A stretch of 64,000 nt of DNA, taken from Cyclina sinensis (Eukaryota > Mollusca > Bivalvia > Venerida > Veneridae). A program made the position numbers and the translations under genes. Location: positions 17,327,530-17,391,529 of the forward strand of contig JAAONU010000016.1 of assembly GCA_012932295.1 (NCBI GenBank), written 5' to 3'. Below the pieces are notes generated by a model. It did no database searches, was not told where the DNA came from, and saw only the letters and a program-made list of their open reading frames with translations. Below are positions 51,756 through 61,400 of this stretch, one piece after another. The stretch's first letter is position 1. Every line of letters begins with the position of its first letter.

Positions 51756-54700
51756 AAAATGAACCTTAAATTTCGTTTAGTATTGCTGTATATAAATCGT
51801 ATATACACAGTAACAAATGGAGAATAAACACAGTAAACAGTAAAAGATGATTTAACCTAGCTATTGTCTCTTACTATACATTTAGCTACTGGCGTGACAG
51901 ACCTGCTTATTTAGAATGACCCCTTATATTGAAAAGTTTAACATTTAATATACTACGTAGGAGCTGACTTCTAATTTATTCAAATCAGTATTGTAAAATA
52001 TATAGTGTACTTTTTATACATACCAGTATATCAGAATAAAGTTGAAAGGATGCGTTCTTTTATTATTATGATAAACATGATGGCTAATGCTGTAATGTTG
52101 ATTAGAGAATGTCGATGATGACAATATTGTCATTTATTACCAGTGTGTGTTTATTTCCAGATTCCATTTTGTAGAACTACTGCCCTTTTGATTGCTCCAA
52201 TGTTTGGGCTTGGATTTTCAATAGGTAGGAAAATCTAGGACATCTTATTTCAGCTGCAATAACAAGAAAAATGTTTATTAGCAAACTGGCTTAAAAAGGT
52301 GAAAAATTTTATGTAAAGGAGTCGAAATCCTGCATCACATTTAAGTCTGCACCACATCCTTTCTGAATAGTTTGATACTTTTAATGAAAACTTATAATCC
52401 AGAATTTATTATAAGTAGATTGCACAATTTGGAGTAAACACTTATAATAACCATATACAATAATAATAATAATAATAAATAGTATAGACAGATAGCAAAA
52501 AGCAACAAAGTATCCGTTAACAGAGAGTGCGTTACTGTATTTTTAGGAATGGTTGATGCCTCAATGATGCCTCACATGGGCTACTTGGTGGACTTACGTC
52601 ACGTGTCAGTGTACGGAAATGTGTATGCCATAGCTGATATAGCCTTTGCCATAGGTTTTGCAGTAGGTGAGGATTCCAGTCAAAAGTCAACAGTTTATTT
52701 TTGTGTTTACATCTTTCCACTTATTCTACATGTACAAATAAGTTGTGTCTGAAGACACTTATATTGATAATTGCATTGTTTATATGTATACATATATATA
52801 TACCTATGTATACATATGTATGTATGTATTTTTTTTTGTTAATGAAAGAAAATTTATTTGATCAAAAGAGACTTTCATGAGCCACTTTGGTACATATCTG
52901 AATCAGGATTAAGTAACACTAGAAACTGAATTTGGAAAAATGTTATTTGTCTGGTTAAACTTTCTTTTATCATAACCAGTCTAATTTCCACAAAATTTAA
53001 TATCAACCTGGACAGAAGAGGTGAAAATACTGCACTTATATTTTTGACCTCGGACAAATGTACTGCTATCTTTACCACTGTATATAGTTCTCCTATTAAG
53101 CTGCAGTCTCTGCTTGTCTGCAAGTGCATGTGGAATTTAATCCTGTTTCTCAAACAATACTGACCCTTTAACATGTCAATGATAATGAATAAATAGCTAT
53201 TTTAAAAGTCAGTCTGAGGGTTTGTACAATTAAACAAACACAATATCATGGCATTCATAATTGATTATCCATCTTTGACAGAAAATTATTTCATTGTCCG
53301 CACAAAACGCATGGAACAATATGTAATTGATTTTATTCTATTTGTTTAAGAATGAAAATAGCAGTTATTTTTTAACAAAGCCTGTTTTGATAAAGATGAA
53401 AGCCTTTCTATGGAGTATGATCAATGCTGACTTTTACACATCGTAACCTGATGTTACTCTGTAAACATGTCATGGTAAAGATTTAAACTACTTCAAAGAG
53501 GTACATTTCCTTGTCAGCCCTTTAAAGGAATTTTAGAATAAAGCAATGGTTTGTCCTCCTGTTTTTTTTTTTCCACTCAGAATTAATGAAATCATCCTTA
53601 CAAAGTGGAAAGAAATAACTAGTTAATGATGGAAATAGAATGGTTTGCATATATTTCAAACATGCAGATATGAGGCAATATTTGAAATAGAATGTTTTGC
53701 ATATATATTTCAAACATGCAGATATCAGGCAATATTTGAAATAGAATGGTTTGCATATATATATTTCAAACATGCAGATATCAGGCAATATTTGAAATAA
53801 AATGGTTTGCATATATATTTCAAACATGCAGATATCAGGCAATATTTGAAATGCATGTGTGGGTTGAATTTTCTTACACAGGCCATGCACGCAGATTTCC
53901 GACTTTATAAAAATAATGATTTTATAATGATGTTTTTTTTCTTTAATGTTGCAATGATTTAAAAAGTGGACTTAGGGGCAGTGGGATAGTCTAAAACTAC
54001 CTATACAACCCGGAAAAAGGAGAAACATTTAGTTTTTCTATGTGCAACTTTATGTATTCTCTGGTAAAATTCTCTAATATTATCTTCTCAGGTCCAATGA
54101 TGAGCGGAACAATAGTTAAGGCCATAGGATTTAGCTGGTAAGTCAATACAATTGATTTCTTGTCATTTTTATGATTTAAGATACAGTTTTTATTCATCAA
54201 ACACAAATTTTACTCCACATTTACTAAAACACCTGTCCTAAGTTTTAAAACTTTTTGATGAATATTCCAAGGTCATGTGACTGTTACTTTGTAGCACCTT
54301 TATTTAGACAATGTCTTTACTAAAAGTCCTTTAGATACCGGTATATAAATATGTATTCTTGCAGGATGTTGTGGATTATTTCTATAACGAGTTGTATCTA
54401 CGCCCCCCTCATTTTTCTACTGAGAAATCCCCCTGGTAAAGAGGAGAAAATGGTATGAAATGGTCTTTTTATTCACTTTTTTTCTGAGAGAAAGTTCGTT
54501 TACACTTAATTTTGTGAACATGGTAACAAATTACAGTGGCTGCTTTCAGCAAGTGTTCACACTAATGTGATGTCATTAAAAACAAAACATACTATACTGT
54601 ACCAACGTTTGATCTTTGATCTTACTCAAGCTCTTGACTTATTTTAAATCACTAACAACAATACAGTATTCTACAGTATTTAATATTTCAAGTCAAACTA

Positions 54701-54923
54701 AAAGAATGAATTTCTTCTAATTCTGTTTTTTTACAAGAATGAAAATTCTCTTTTTTATGGTATAACAATACTTGGCCATAGAGGCAACATAACCTAGTTA
54801 AGACATGTCCATTCTATTTTTCAGTCCCTTATAATGAATGAGCAATGTCCTGTGCAGTATGTGACATACAACCAGACTACAAGTAACCCTGCCTCAGACG
54901 AGGATGACGGATATTACCAATAG
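39852..54923 (+). CDS. Vmat: Vesicular monoamine transporter (SLC18 family), 14 coding exons
   Basis: This gene encodes a proton/monoamine antiporter of secretory vesicles, moving cytosolic serotonin, dopamine, octopamine and similar amines into the vesicle. The 14 exons sum to 1551 nt, 516 residues, close to vertebrate VMAT1/2. TM1 (about 27-47) has the [10 protein letters not shown] start and Asp39. A lumenal loop (about 55-134) has three N-glycosylation sequons (N78, N91, N110). TM2 holds Lys143 in GSKALVQ, and '[11 protein letters not shown]' and '[10 protein letters not shown]' follow. TM10 Asp403 and TM11 Asp430 lie 27 residues apart, as in VMAT2. '[12 protein letters not shown]' and '[10 protein letters not shown]' closely match VMAT2. 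VAChT is less likely, because 'KAIGF-W' and the C-terminal 'KEEKM-LIM' tail are VMAT-like. The acidic tail SDEDDGYYQ and the hydrophobic pair after KEEKM resemble the VMAT2 sorting region. All splice phases agree. Confidence 0.95.
39991..44404 (+). other. Vmat: VMAT intron 1 (4.4 kb)
   Basis: Separates TM1 from the lumenal loop and ends in 'ccttttttccttttccag'-type acceptor. It contains a cryptic GAT/GAC-rich repeat (42400-42660). Frames inside it, for example on the minus strand at 41373-41910 and 43667-43891, are unsupported. Confidence 0.85.
42400..42660 (+). repeat. GAT/GAC-rich cryptic simple repeat
   Basis: Interspersed GATGAT, GACGAC and GATAA runs such as 'gaggacgacgacgacgacaa'; in VMAT intron 1. 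Confidence 0.85.
44405..44744 (+). CDS. Vmat: VMAT coding exon 2
   Basis: Residues 47-160: end of TM1 (VPIVPNF), the large lumenal loop with N78RT, N91SS and N110ET, Cys76 and Cys105, a charged KKRKKEEEY stretch, then TM2 with Lys143 and '[10 protein letters not shown]'. Acceptor 'ttttccag', donor 'aacag' gtaagg. Confidence 0.95.
44804..44836 (+). repeat. tRNA-derived SINE relic (A-box part)
   Basis: 'gctggcctcagtggtagagt' resembles a tRNA 5' half with A box. No B box follows, so it is a short 5' fragment of a tRNA-derived SINE in VMAT intron 2. Confidence 0.4.
45543..45601 (+). CDS. Vmat: VMAT coding exon 3 (tandem donor)
   Basis: Residues 160-180: '[20 protein letters not shown]'. The 3' end reads ACA-GTAA-gtaagt, with two overlapping donors 4 nt apart. 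Only the second donor (after 45601) joins exon 4 in frame, giving STV-I-FAFGETY, which matches the VMAT family. The first donor would shift the frame. Confidence 0.88.
46079..46162 (+). CDS. Vmat: VMAT coding exon 4
   Basis: Residues 180-208: '[20 protein letters not shown]' followed by SACSSVAG. Acceptor 'tctgtttcag', donor 'gtcgcag' gtatgt. Confidence 0.95.
47528..47620 (+). CDS. Vmat: VMAT coding exon 5
   Basis: Residues 208-239: '[19 protein letters not shown]' and '[12 protein letters not shown]'. This is the conserved DD-ERG-AMG cytoplasmic motif and the next membrane segment. Acceptor 'cgcctttag', donor 'cctgg' gtatgt. Confidence 0.95.
47939..48028 (+). CDS. Vmat: VMAT coding exon 6
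   Basis: Residues 239-269: '[20 protein letters not shown]' then [10 protein letters not shown]. Acceptor 'ccattaacag', donor 'gatggtg' gtaagt. Confidence 0.95.
48481..48582 (+). CDS. Vmat: VMAT coding exon 7
   Basis: Residues 269-303: '[20 protein letters not shown]' then [15 protein letters not shown]. The donor 'gcagcag' gtaaga lies inside the first unit of a minisatellite that continues through intron 7. Confidence 0.95.
48561..49060 (+). repeat. 70-bp minisatellite starting in VMAT exon 7
   Basis: Seven units start at 48561, 48630, 48705, 48777, 48849, 48921 and 48991. Unit 1 contains the last 22 nt of exon 7 plus the donor. Unit 2 keeps 'cttatagactgactgcaaca' and a donor-like ggtaaaac at 48651. 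Later units have lost it (gcatgttagg). Long frames occur on both strands here only because of the repetition. Confidence 0.9.
49210..49305 (+). CDS. Vmat: VMAT coding exon 8
   Basis: Residues 303-335: '[20 protein letters not shown]' then [13 protein letters not shown]. Acceptor 'atattgaag', donor 'gaacaag' gtatat. Confidence 0.95.
49306..50449 (+). other. Vmat: VMAT intron 8
   Basis: Contains a poly(T) tract of about 25 nt at 49710-49734. The minus-strand frame 49702-50067, which starts at its far end, reads into this tract as poly-Lys and is spurious. Confidence 0.8.
50450..50580 (+). CDS. Vmat: VMAT coding exon 9
   Basis: Residues 335-378: '[20 protein letters not shown]', then [24 protein letters not shown] split across membrane segments. 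Acceptor 'gattattttag', donor 'tttgtg' gtaagt. Confidence 0.95.
50742..51330 (+). repeat. Family-5 hairpin-started tandem-repeat element in intron 9
   Basis: It starts with the GC palindrome 'ctcccgccgaaaaggcggcg' and 'ggggatatgg', then 'ctccatccgtccttccatcc'. About four units of roughly 135 bp follow ('taactcgaaaagtgtttggg', 'cttgaaacttcataggtgga', 'gagttattgccctttgttat'). No clear 3' hairpin is seen. Confidence 0.75.
51495..51680 (+). repeat. 104-bp direct duplication
   Basis: 'gggtttcctgcagat' and 'ttgtttgaataatacaaatg' at 51495 recur from 51599 with an 8-bp insertion ('gtgcagat'). It adjoins the TA microsatellite. Confidence 0.85.
51681..51752. repeat. (TA)n microsatellite, about 35 units
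   Basis: Uninterrupted TA run in VMAT intron 9; likely length-polymorphic. Confidence 0.97.
52161..52224 (+). CDS. Vmat: VMAT coding exon 10
   Basis: Residues 379-400: '[20 protein letters not shown]' then IG. Acceptor 'tttatttccag', donor 'tcaatag' gtagga. Confidence 0.93.
52547..52666 (+). CDS. Vmat: VMAT coding exon 11
   Basis: Residues 400-440, the most conserved part: '[20 protein letters not shown]' with Asp403, then [21 protein letters not shown] with Asp430. Acceptor 'tatttttag', donor 'gcagtag' gtgagg. Confidence 0.97.
52770..52840. repeat. TA/TATG simple repeat
   Basis: 'catatatatatacctatgta' and 'tgtatgtatgtatttttt' runs in VMAT intron 11. Confidence 0.8.
53635..53852 (+). repeat. 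55-bp minisatellite, four copies
   Basis: Unit 'atttcaaacatgcagatatc' 'aggcaatatttgaaatagaa' 'tggtttgcatatat', in VMAT intron 11. The minus frame 53522-53890 is its artefact. Confidence 0.9.
54092..54137 (+). CDS. Vmat: VMAT coding exon 12
   Basis: Residues 440-455: '[16 protein letters not shown]', matching the VMAT GP-GG-I-KAIGFPW segment. Acceptor 'tatcttctcag', donor 'ttagctg' gtaagt. Confidence 0.95.
54365..54452 (+). CDS. Vmat: VMAT coding exon 13
   Basis: Residues 455-484: TM12 '[20 protein letters not shown]' then NPPGKEEKM, the start of the C-terminal cytoplasmic tail. Acceptor 'attcttgcag', donor 'aaaatg' gtatga. Confidence 0.95.
54825..54923 (+). CDS. Vmat: VMAT coding exon 14 and stop
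   Basis: Residues 485-516: '[20 protein letters not shown]' then [12 protein letters not shown] and TAG. The tail joins KEEKM to SLIM, comparable with the VMAT2 KEEKMAILM trafficking region, and ends in an acidic patch. Acceptor 'ctatttttcag'. Confidence 0.95.
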   Translation, partial: SLIMNEQCPVQYVTYNQTTSNPASDEDDGYYQ

Positions 54924-55103
54924 ATCATGTTTCATGTGTAATATAATTGTTACTAACACTATATGAATCACATGTTCAGTTTGATGGTTATAACAAAAAA
55001 GTTTTGAATATAGGAAATCTCTTATCATTAGGTCAAGTTAAACTTGGACTTTTTTTTGAAAGTGATTTCAGGTTCATTGCCAACTAAAATCTGAACTGAA
55101 ATC

Positions 55104-55109
55104 AATAAA
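55104..55109 (+). terminator. AATAAA, possible proximal VMAT poly(A) signal
   Basis: Hexamer in 'gaaatcaataaaacgtt', 180 nt after the stop codon. Confidence 0.35.
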
Positions 55110-56057
55110 ACGTTAATAGAAAAAAATAATTAGCTGTTAATTAGAATTTATTCCATACGTCGAACTAGCCTAGATGGTCTAAGGAACTTGGCATTTTATG
55201 GATTCCTTTCCCTTAGTAAGTTTCGAAATGGTTGTTGACCTTAAGGAGAAGGTATATTAATTTTGTCAGTATGCACTCGAAAGAATGAAAGTATTAAAAC
55301 ATAGTAAATATATAAATTGTTTGATAGTCTATGCAAATTGATAGTAGGAAAGATAGGATTTTTTTCCAACTGTCAGACACAGGTACTAGAAATATAACAA
55401 GGGTCCTACATATATATGTGAAACTAAATCACAATGTTGTACATTATTACTACAATGTATGTGTATTAGCTTACAATCATACAGAAGCAAGGTTTGAAAA
55501 ATGATGAGAAGTTATCATTTTTCATTCACATGCATATTTAGAGCCCATGTTATGTTCCTAAAGTGTACCTGTGCTGTCAAGTACTGAATTTTCTTGAAAT
55601 TAACTATAAATGACCTGGATCACATGTATGGTGCAATTTAAATAGACTTTAATAGATTGTATATGGAAACAGGGCCTTAATTGAGGCCCTGATGGAAACA
55701 ATGTAACTGAAAGATTTTAGTGAACTGTTATTTCATATGCTTAAGGTGAAAATTTAAAAAAAAAAAAAACCTTATTTATGTAATGCAAAATAACTGAAAC
55801 TAACATGTACCAAACTTTAAAAATTTATCAGCCTAAGTTCAGAGTCACTTCTTACAGTTGTCCATATATAGACAGACTTAACAGTTTTTTTCCTTTAATA
55901 TACCTCTGTTCATAGCATAAATTACATATATATCATTTAGATAAGGTATTTTGTTTAGAGTGACTTGTAATTTTTTGCTTATAGGCATGAAATGTCACAG
56001 AAGCTGTTCACTGCCTCTTTCAGCATTTCTTTTTTAACATATTGAACTTTTTTTTTT

Positions 56058-56200
56058 TGAGGGAAAGTAAATGAACAGTTTGAGGGAAAGTGACTGAACA
56101 GTTTCACTGAGGGAAACTGTTTCTTTGAGGGAAAAGTGACTGCTGTTTCTTTGAGGGAAAGTGACTGAACTGTTTCTTTGAGGGAAAGTGACTGCTTTAT
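56058..56200 (+). repeat. 26-bp minisatellite in the VMAT 3'UTR
   Basis: Six variable copies of 'gagggaaagtgactgaacag' 'tttctt'. Confidence 0.85.
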
Positions 56201-56638
56201 CGTGGGTAATATTTCATCAGCAGCACAGAATACAGATAAATCATATCAGTTACTGGTACAGATATTTGTCCCGAAATGTATGTTAATGTATATAAGAAAA
56301 TTCATAGAAAATATACTGTTAATTAGAATTAAAAGTTGGTTAGAATTTACTTTTACTACAGAATAAGCTTTGCATGTTACTTTAATATATGTATCTATAT
56401 ATTTGTAAGAATGTAGTATCAGTTAGGTGCATGACTGGGTCAAGAATGCAGATAAATATTTTTTAAAAATGTGTTAGAGGTTTAGGGTAAACTGTAAATA
56501 TATAGATTTTATGCATGTACATGTATGTATTCATGCCTCCATTGTATGACAGGGAACTGTTGTTGTTCTTCAGTTCAATATTTCTCCTGTTAAGATCAAC
56601 ATGATCACATGTGTAATTAAAATGTGTTGACTGTTGTA

Positions 56639-56644
56639 AATAAA
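56639..56644 (+). terminator. AATAAA, likely distal VMAT poly(A) signal
   Basis: In 'gttgtaaataaagcttcg', followed by TG/T-rich sequence ('gtgcatttttctttc'). About 240 bp before a candidate poly(A) signal of the convergent gene. Confidence 0.5.
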
Positions 56645-56665
56645 GCTTCGATTGTGACTGGCATT

Positions 56666-58318
56666 TAAACATTTGTGCATTTTTCTTTCACTCTATGGCA
56701 TAGAAACCATAAGACACAAAAAAGGATCCGAAATATTTTGTCCTCAAACCAGAAGTGGTCCTGATCATAACTTATTCAAATCAGAAACCGATATTATAAC
56801 AGCATACCTGCCTTTCCCCCCCACTTCCACAACCAATTAAACTAAGCTACACGTTGCCGGTAAGTGACAACACAACAAAGAGTTTATTTCATTACTTGAT
56901 TCATGGTCAAGTGTAAAGGTTTGATCCCAATTTATTCAAAAGACAATCAGTAACACATATGTATAAAAGCACTTCTAATACAATCCCTTTTAAGAACAGT
57001 TTAATAAAGTAATCAAATCCACGGTTTTAGATGAAAAACTTGTGCACTTTTAATGATCATATCTTTTTTAGAACATAAAGGAGTCTTCTAATGCAGTAAC
57101 TCTGCCAAATTTCTTATTTTATCTTGAAAGAAATTAGTAATCAAAAACATCTAATGCATTCTAACATGCATTAAAACAAAAAGTCAGAACATTTACTGTA
57201 TAATTATCAAAATATTTTATCTTATTTCATAATAGTCAAAAGATACTGGATACATACATAAAGAGAAACTTGAAAACAATTCAAAATATTGCACAAGCAT
57301 ACTGTACCCAAAAAAAGTGTCAAATGATCAAACATTTTATCTGTTACCATGGTAACAACAACTCTTAAGATAAAAAGGCATATAACTGACTGACTAAACA
57401 TTATACCTGAATCAACTCATTTGTATATATCTGCAGAAAAATACTAATCCTTCACAAAATACTATCTTCCCTATTTATTTCAACCTGCCCTTTTCTAGGT
57501 ACTCTAACCCTGTCAGTGTCCAATACACTACTGTCTTTTTGTGTACATTTTAATAATTCTTTTTTTTAAATGTCATGTGTGTTATACATGTAGCAATCTT
57601 CAACAAGACCTATCACTCAAGGTGATGAATACCACCAGATACTGCACTGACACAGTAATTTTTACATTTATAGTTTGTCTGCTATAATATAGAAAATATT
57701 TGGCTGAAAAATTCAAAACTCAAACTTCTGTGGTAAGTTAACTCAGCAGTGTAAGTCAAACATGGGTAAACACTCACAACTTGATTCTTGCAAAGTATTA
57801 TTAAAAACTGAGAAACAGTTGCTAAGAAACAGTCCTTACAATTTTTGTCAATGAACGGATGGACCAGTGCACGTGAATCCAATACAGCCCCTAGATATTC
57901 TATCTGGGAGGTATAATAAAGTAAAAAAAAAATGAGGTAACCATTGACTAAAATTTACATGTCATTACTAAAAATGTAATAAACAAACTTTAAGACCATG
58001 ATTAAAATGTTGCCTTATGTGCTCTAAAACAAGCACCTTTCTTCCAACAATAGGATGTATTTTTCAAATCCTTGTTGGACTCACTACAGCCAGGCTGAGA
58101 AATGTTCATTTGCTGCAAATGGATTGTGGTCATTTTTAAGCAGTAAGAGACACATACATAAATAATTCACTGAGTAGGCCAGTGAGACAGAAAGATTTTC
58201 ATTTCTTGTTCATGATGCACAGACTAACTCGACATGCAGTGTGTTGAAGGAGCAAGCAGGTATCAAATTACTGCTTATCTAAGCCCTAAGAGTCAAATGC
58301 TCTAAACAACAGCTGATA
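56666..58318 (-). other. 3'UTR and downstream region of the HMG20-like gene (inferred)
   Basis: Follows the minus-strand stop at 58319. Minus-strand AATAAA signals lie at 57474-57479 and 56883-56888. No further coding exon was recognised, and the 66-codon frame at 57682-57882 is unsupported. Confidence 0.45.
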
Positions 58319-58438
58319 TCAAAAATTGATCACTCCAAACAATGTTGGCACCATCTTTAATGCGTCTACCTGAGCAGACAATGATGCGCCATATGCTTTC
58401 AAACTGCCAAGGTCTTGGTCAAGTTTACTTTCATACTC
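58319..58438 (-). CDS. HMG20-like last coding exon
   Basis: Residues 363-401: 'EYESKLDQDLGSLKAYGASL' then SAQVDALKMVPTLFGVINF and TGA (58319-58321). This end is shorter than the C-terminus I recall for vertebrate HMG20A. An internal gtagac in 'gctcag' gtagac could act as a donor to a further exon, so the true end is not certain. Confidence 0.75.
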   Translation of the reverse strand, partial: EYESKLDQDLGSLKAYGASLSAQVDALKMVPTLFGVINF

Positions 58439-61400
58439 CTGAAAAGAAAATATGACAAAAAATCCTTTTTTTCTTTTTGCAAATACAGCTCAATATTAGA
58501 AAAGTGGTTTCAAGATGGAAATGCAGCCAATCTAACCTTGTCTGTTCTATAAGTATGCTCATTATAACCAAAATATTTTTTTATGGTACCGGTATTCAAC
58601 TATGATAAATTGATAAATAAGTTTTCTGTACAAAAGAAACAACCTTGGCTTACCTACTTTGATTCATTTGACTACTTTTACTCCTTTAGAACCCCTACCA
58701 TGCTAAAATTTTAATATATTTACTAGGCCATGATACAGTTTAGGCAGTCTCAGTCATTATTTTATGGGGTTAATAAAAACAGACTGACTGAACAGTCATC
58801 ATTCCCATTAAATACAAACAGTTAACTGTCCAGATAACCTACTGAAACAAGGTTTCACTTACCTCTAACTCTTTCACTTGTTTGTTCATTTCTAAATTAT
58901 CTTCAAGGAAAGTTTTATGGGTCTTTCTGAGCAATTTAATCTCCTTTTCTCTTTCTGTCAATAAGAAAATAAAGACATTTCTAAGATATATCACACTTCC
59001 TTATCAACTTGCCTATACCTACTATTTTATGTTCCTCAGTTTGCAAAAGTTTAATTCAAAAAGCAGCCCTTATAAACAAAAACAAAAATATATTCCAGCA
59101 GAAAAAAGCAAATTCATACACTTCTGTGTATGAATCAGTTACACCAAACTAAAATTCTGTGGCTGTTATCATTTCATTTTTATCAAAGCACAAATCAAAG
59201 TTACTTCTTAGCAAAGTCAGTGATGAAGACAACAAACCATACCATTATTTTTTGTAACAAATTCTTGTACAAATTCATTTATATCCAGCTGTGTGTCTTT
59301 GGTCTCTGGTTCAACCTGTTTGTCTGGAACTTGTAAGGTAGTGTCTATACTCTCTGATGCCAACATCATCTGCTCTGATTGGATTATCTCATCTGTAATA
59401 TACAATAATATATATTTAACCCTTTTTCTGCTATTTATGGCCTTGTCCATCATTCAATTTGGGCAGATCCATCTACCACTGACACAAATATTAATTCAAA
59501 AGGTACAAATTAAACAGCTATCAGAGCAAATTATGATTAGATTTCAAGGATAACTGGTTAGAGTCTTCACTGGTAAAAAAATGAAGAAATATTTGATGCA
59601 AGCAAGCTGTATGTTTAACCGGGCAGTGAAACAGAGGCATATATGTCTAGTCACAAGAATCGAACAGTCTTAATATTTTTCTCAAATAACTATGCCAACC
59701 TTATAATGTTACCTTTTTTTATTAACTTTCTGATATAAAAAAGACAACTTTGAACGCATGAATATTCTTTGTTAATAAAGTTCACTTAGGTTCATAAAGG
59801 TAGATAAATCATTATGCTATAAAATTTCACCAGTATTTCACTATTTTCACTGAGTTTTTGTTAAAGACCTGTGTGGTAAACAAATGCTATGAGAGAATGT
59901 CAGAAACAAAGACAGAAAGATGGACAGACATGCTGAACATGTAATATGTCAACATGACCTCAAGTAGACCAAACTACTGACCAAGAGAGAGACCTCTCCA
60001 TTGATATTTGGTGGGAAAAATCAAAGAACATTTTTAAATGAATGCATTTAATAACCAGTATTGTAAAGTTCTGTAGAGAGGACCAATCAAAAACTGCTTT
60101 TAATTCAGAAATGCTCTTAAAAAGGGATCTCTTGCTGGTTCTAAATTTTAGATTTTGGGTCCTCAAAATGACAAGACTTTGAAATAATTAAAATGGCCTG
60201 AATAGCAGAACTTTGCTATATCTTACTAGTAATGTTCTGAAGATGATGTCTTCCAAACATGTGTTCCTTCTTGTTGTGAACAGAGATAAAGTACTGATTA
60301 CATACTTTACAATATAGCTCATCCATATCTTCTTCCTCCTACAACAACAACCAGAGAAATCAGAGATTATACTGCAAAGTAAAAGTACGTAAACATATTT
60401 AAAACATGAACTTTGTAGGTTCCAAACCAGAAGATCTTTATTTAAAGTTTATAATTTCAGCTTGGTTTTTGACATGTGGTTTCTTATTTTAATTTATAGA
60501 TAAAATATTTTACCATATTTCAAACATGGTAAAAGGAAAATCAATGCAACTTTAGTATGCAGACGATGAGAACACCATTCAAGTCAATAGCAATTTTCCT
60601 GTTTTAAACTGAGAGACTAATTAGCTATTATAGCAAACATTAAGTTTCATCTGTTACACAGGGCACAAAAAGTGAAAACAGTAAAATAATTTCAGAAAAG
60701 GTTTCATACAGTAATGTCTATGAGTTCTTTTCCATCATCTGCAATGCATGTATCCATATCATTATTCCGTCGTTTATTTCTGACATATGTCTGGAACTGT
60801 ACTGACTTCTGGAATTCCTGCATCTCATTTATATACCTTTGTTTATCTTCCTGAGCTAACTTCAGGTATCTCTGTCAAAGATAAAAATGGTTTCTCATCA
60901 ACATTGTGAGCAGTTTAGTATTAAGTACAATTTGGAAAAAAAGATAAAAACCCCCTACCTATAGAACTTTGAAAACTGAAATCTTGCAATTCTTGTAATT
61001 CTCTATAATCATAAACGGCAAAGTCTGTTTTCTAGCAAAATCAATCAAATTATCCATACAAGTTATGTGTACCCTATGCTGATTACCCCACCCACCTGTT
61101 TTTCATCTTCTCTCATGTTAGACCACTCCTGTCCCATCTGTCTGGTTACCACAGAAAATGTCAACTCTGGATTGGTTACTTTTATTTCCTGTCTTCTCTG
61201 GGAAGCGAATATCACATAACTGAAAAAAATGAGACACAGTCAAACATTATAAATATCACAAATATGAACAAAAATGTCACATCTTTTGTTTGGGACAGCA
61301 TGAGAAAATTCAATACAAAACAAACTAGAAATGATAATTTTGATAAAAAAGATAAATTTTTATGTTAATGGCCAAAGGCATACTATGCCGACTTTTGCCA

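Larger units (their letters stand above)
54924..56665 (+). other. Vmat: VMAT 3'UTR (inferred)
   Basis: Runs from the stop to about 20 nt past an AATAAA at 56639-56644. An earlier AATAAA at 55104-55109 would give a short 3'UTR. It includes a 26-bp minisatellite at 56058-56200. Extent inferred from signals only. Confidence 0.5.

Noticed and set aside
53522..53890. 122-codon minus-strand frame with repeated peptide
   Set aside because: Product of the 55-bp minisatellite in VMAT intron 11.
39852..54923. Vesicular acetylcholine transporter (VAChT) identity
   Set aside because: TM10-TM12 and tail segments fit VMAT rather than VAChT, and no choline acetyltransferase exon is seen in the surrounding sequence.
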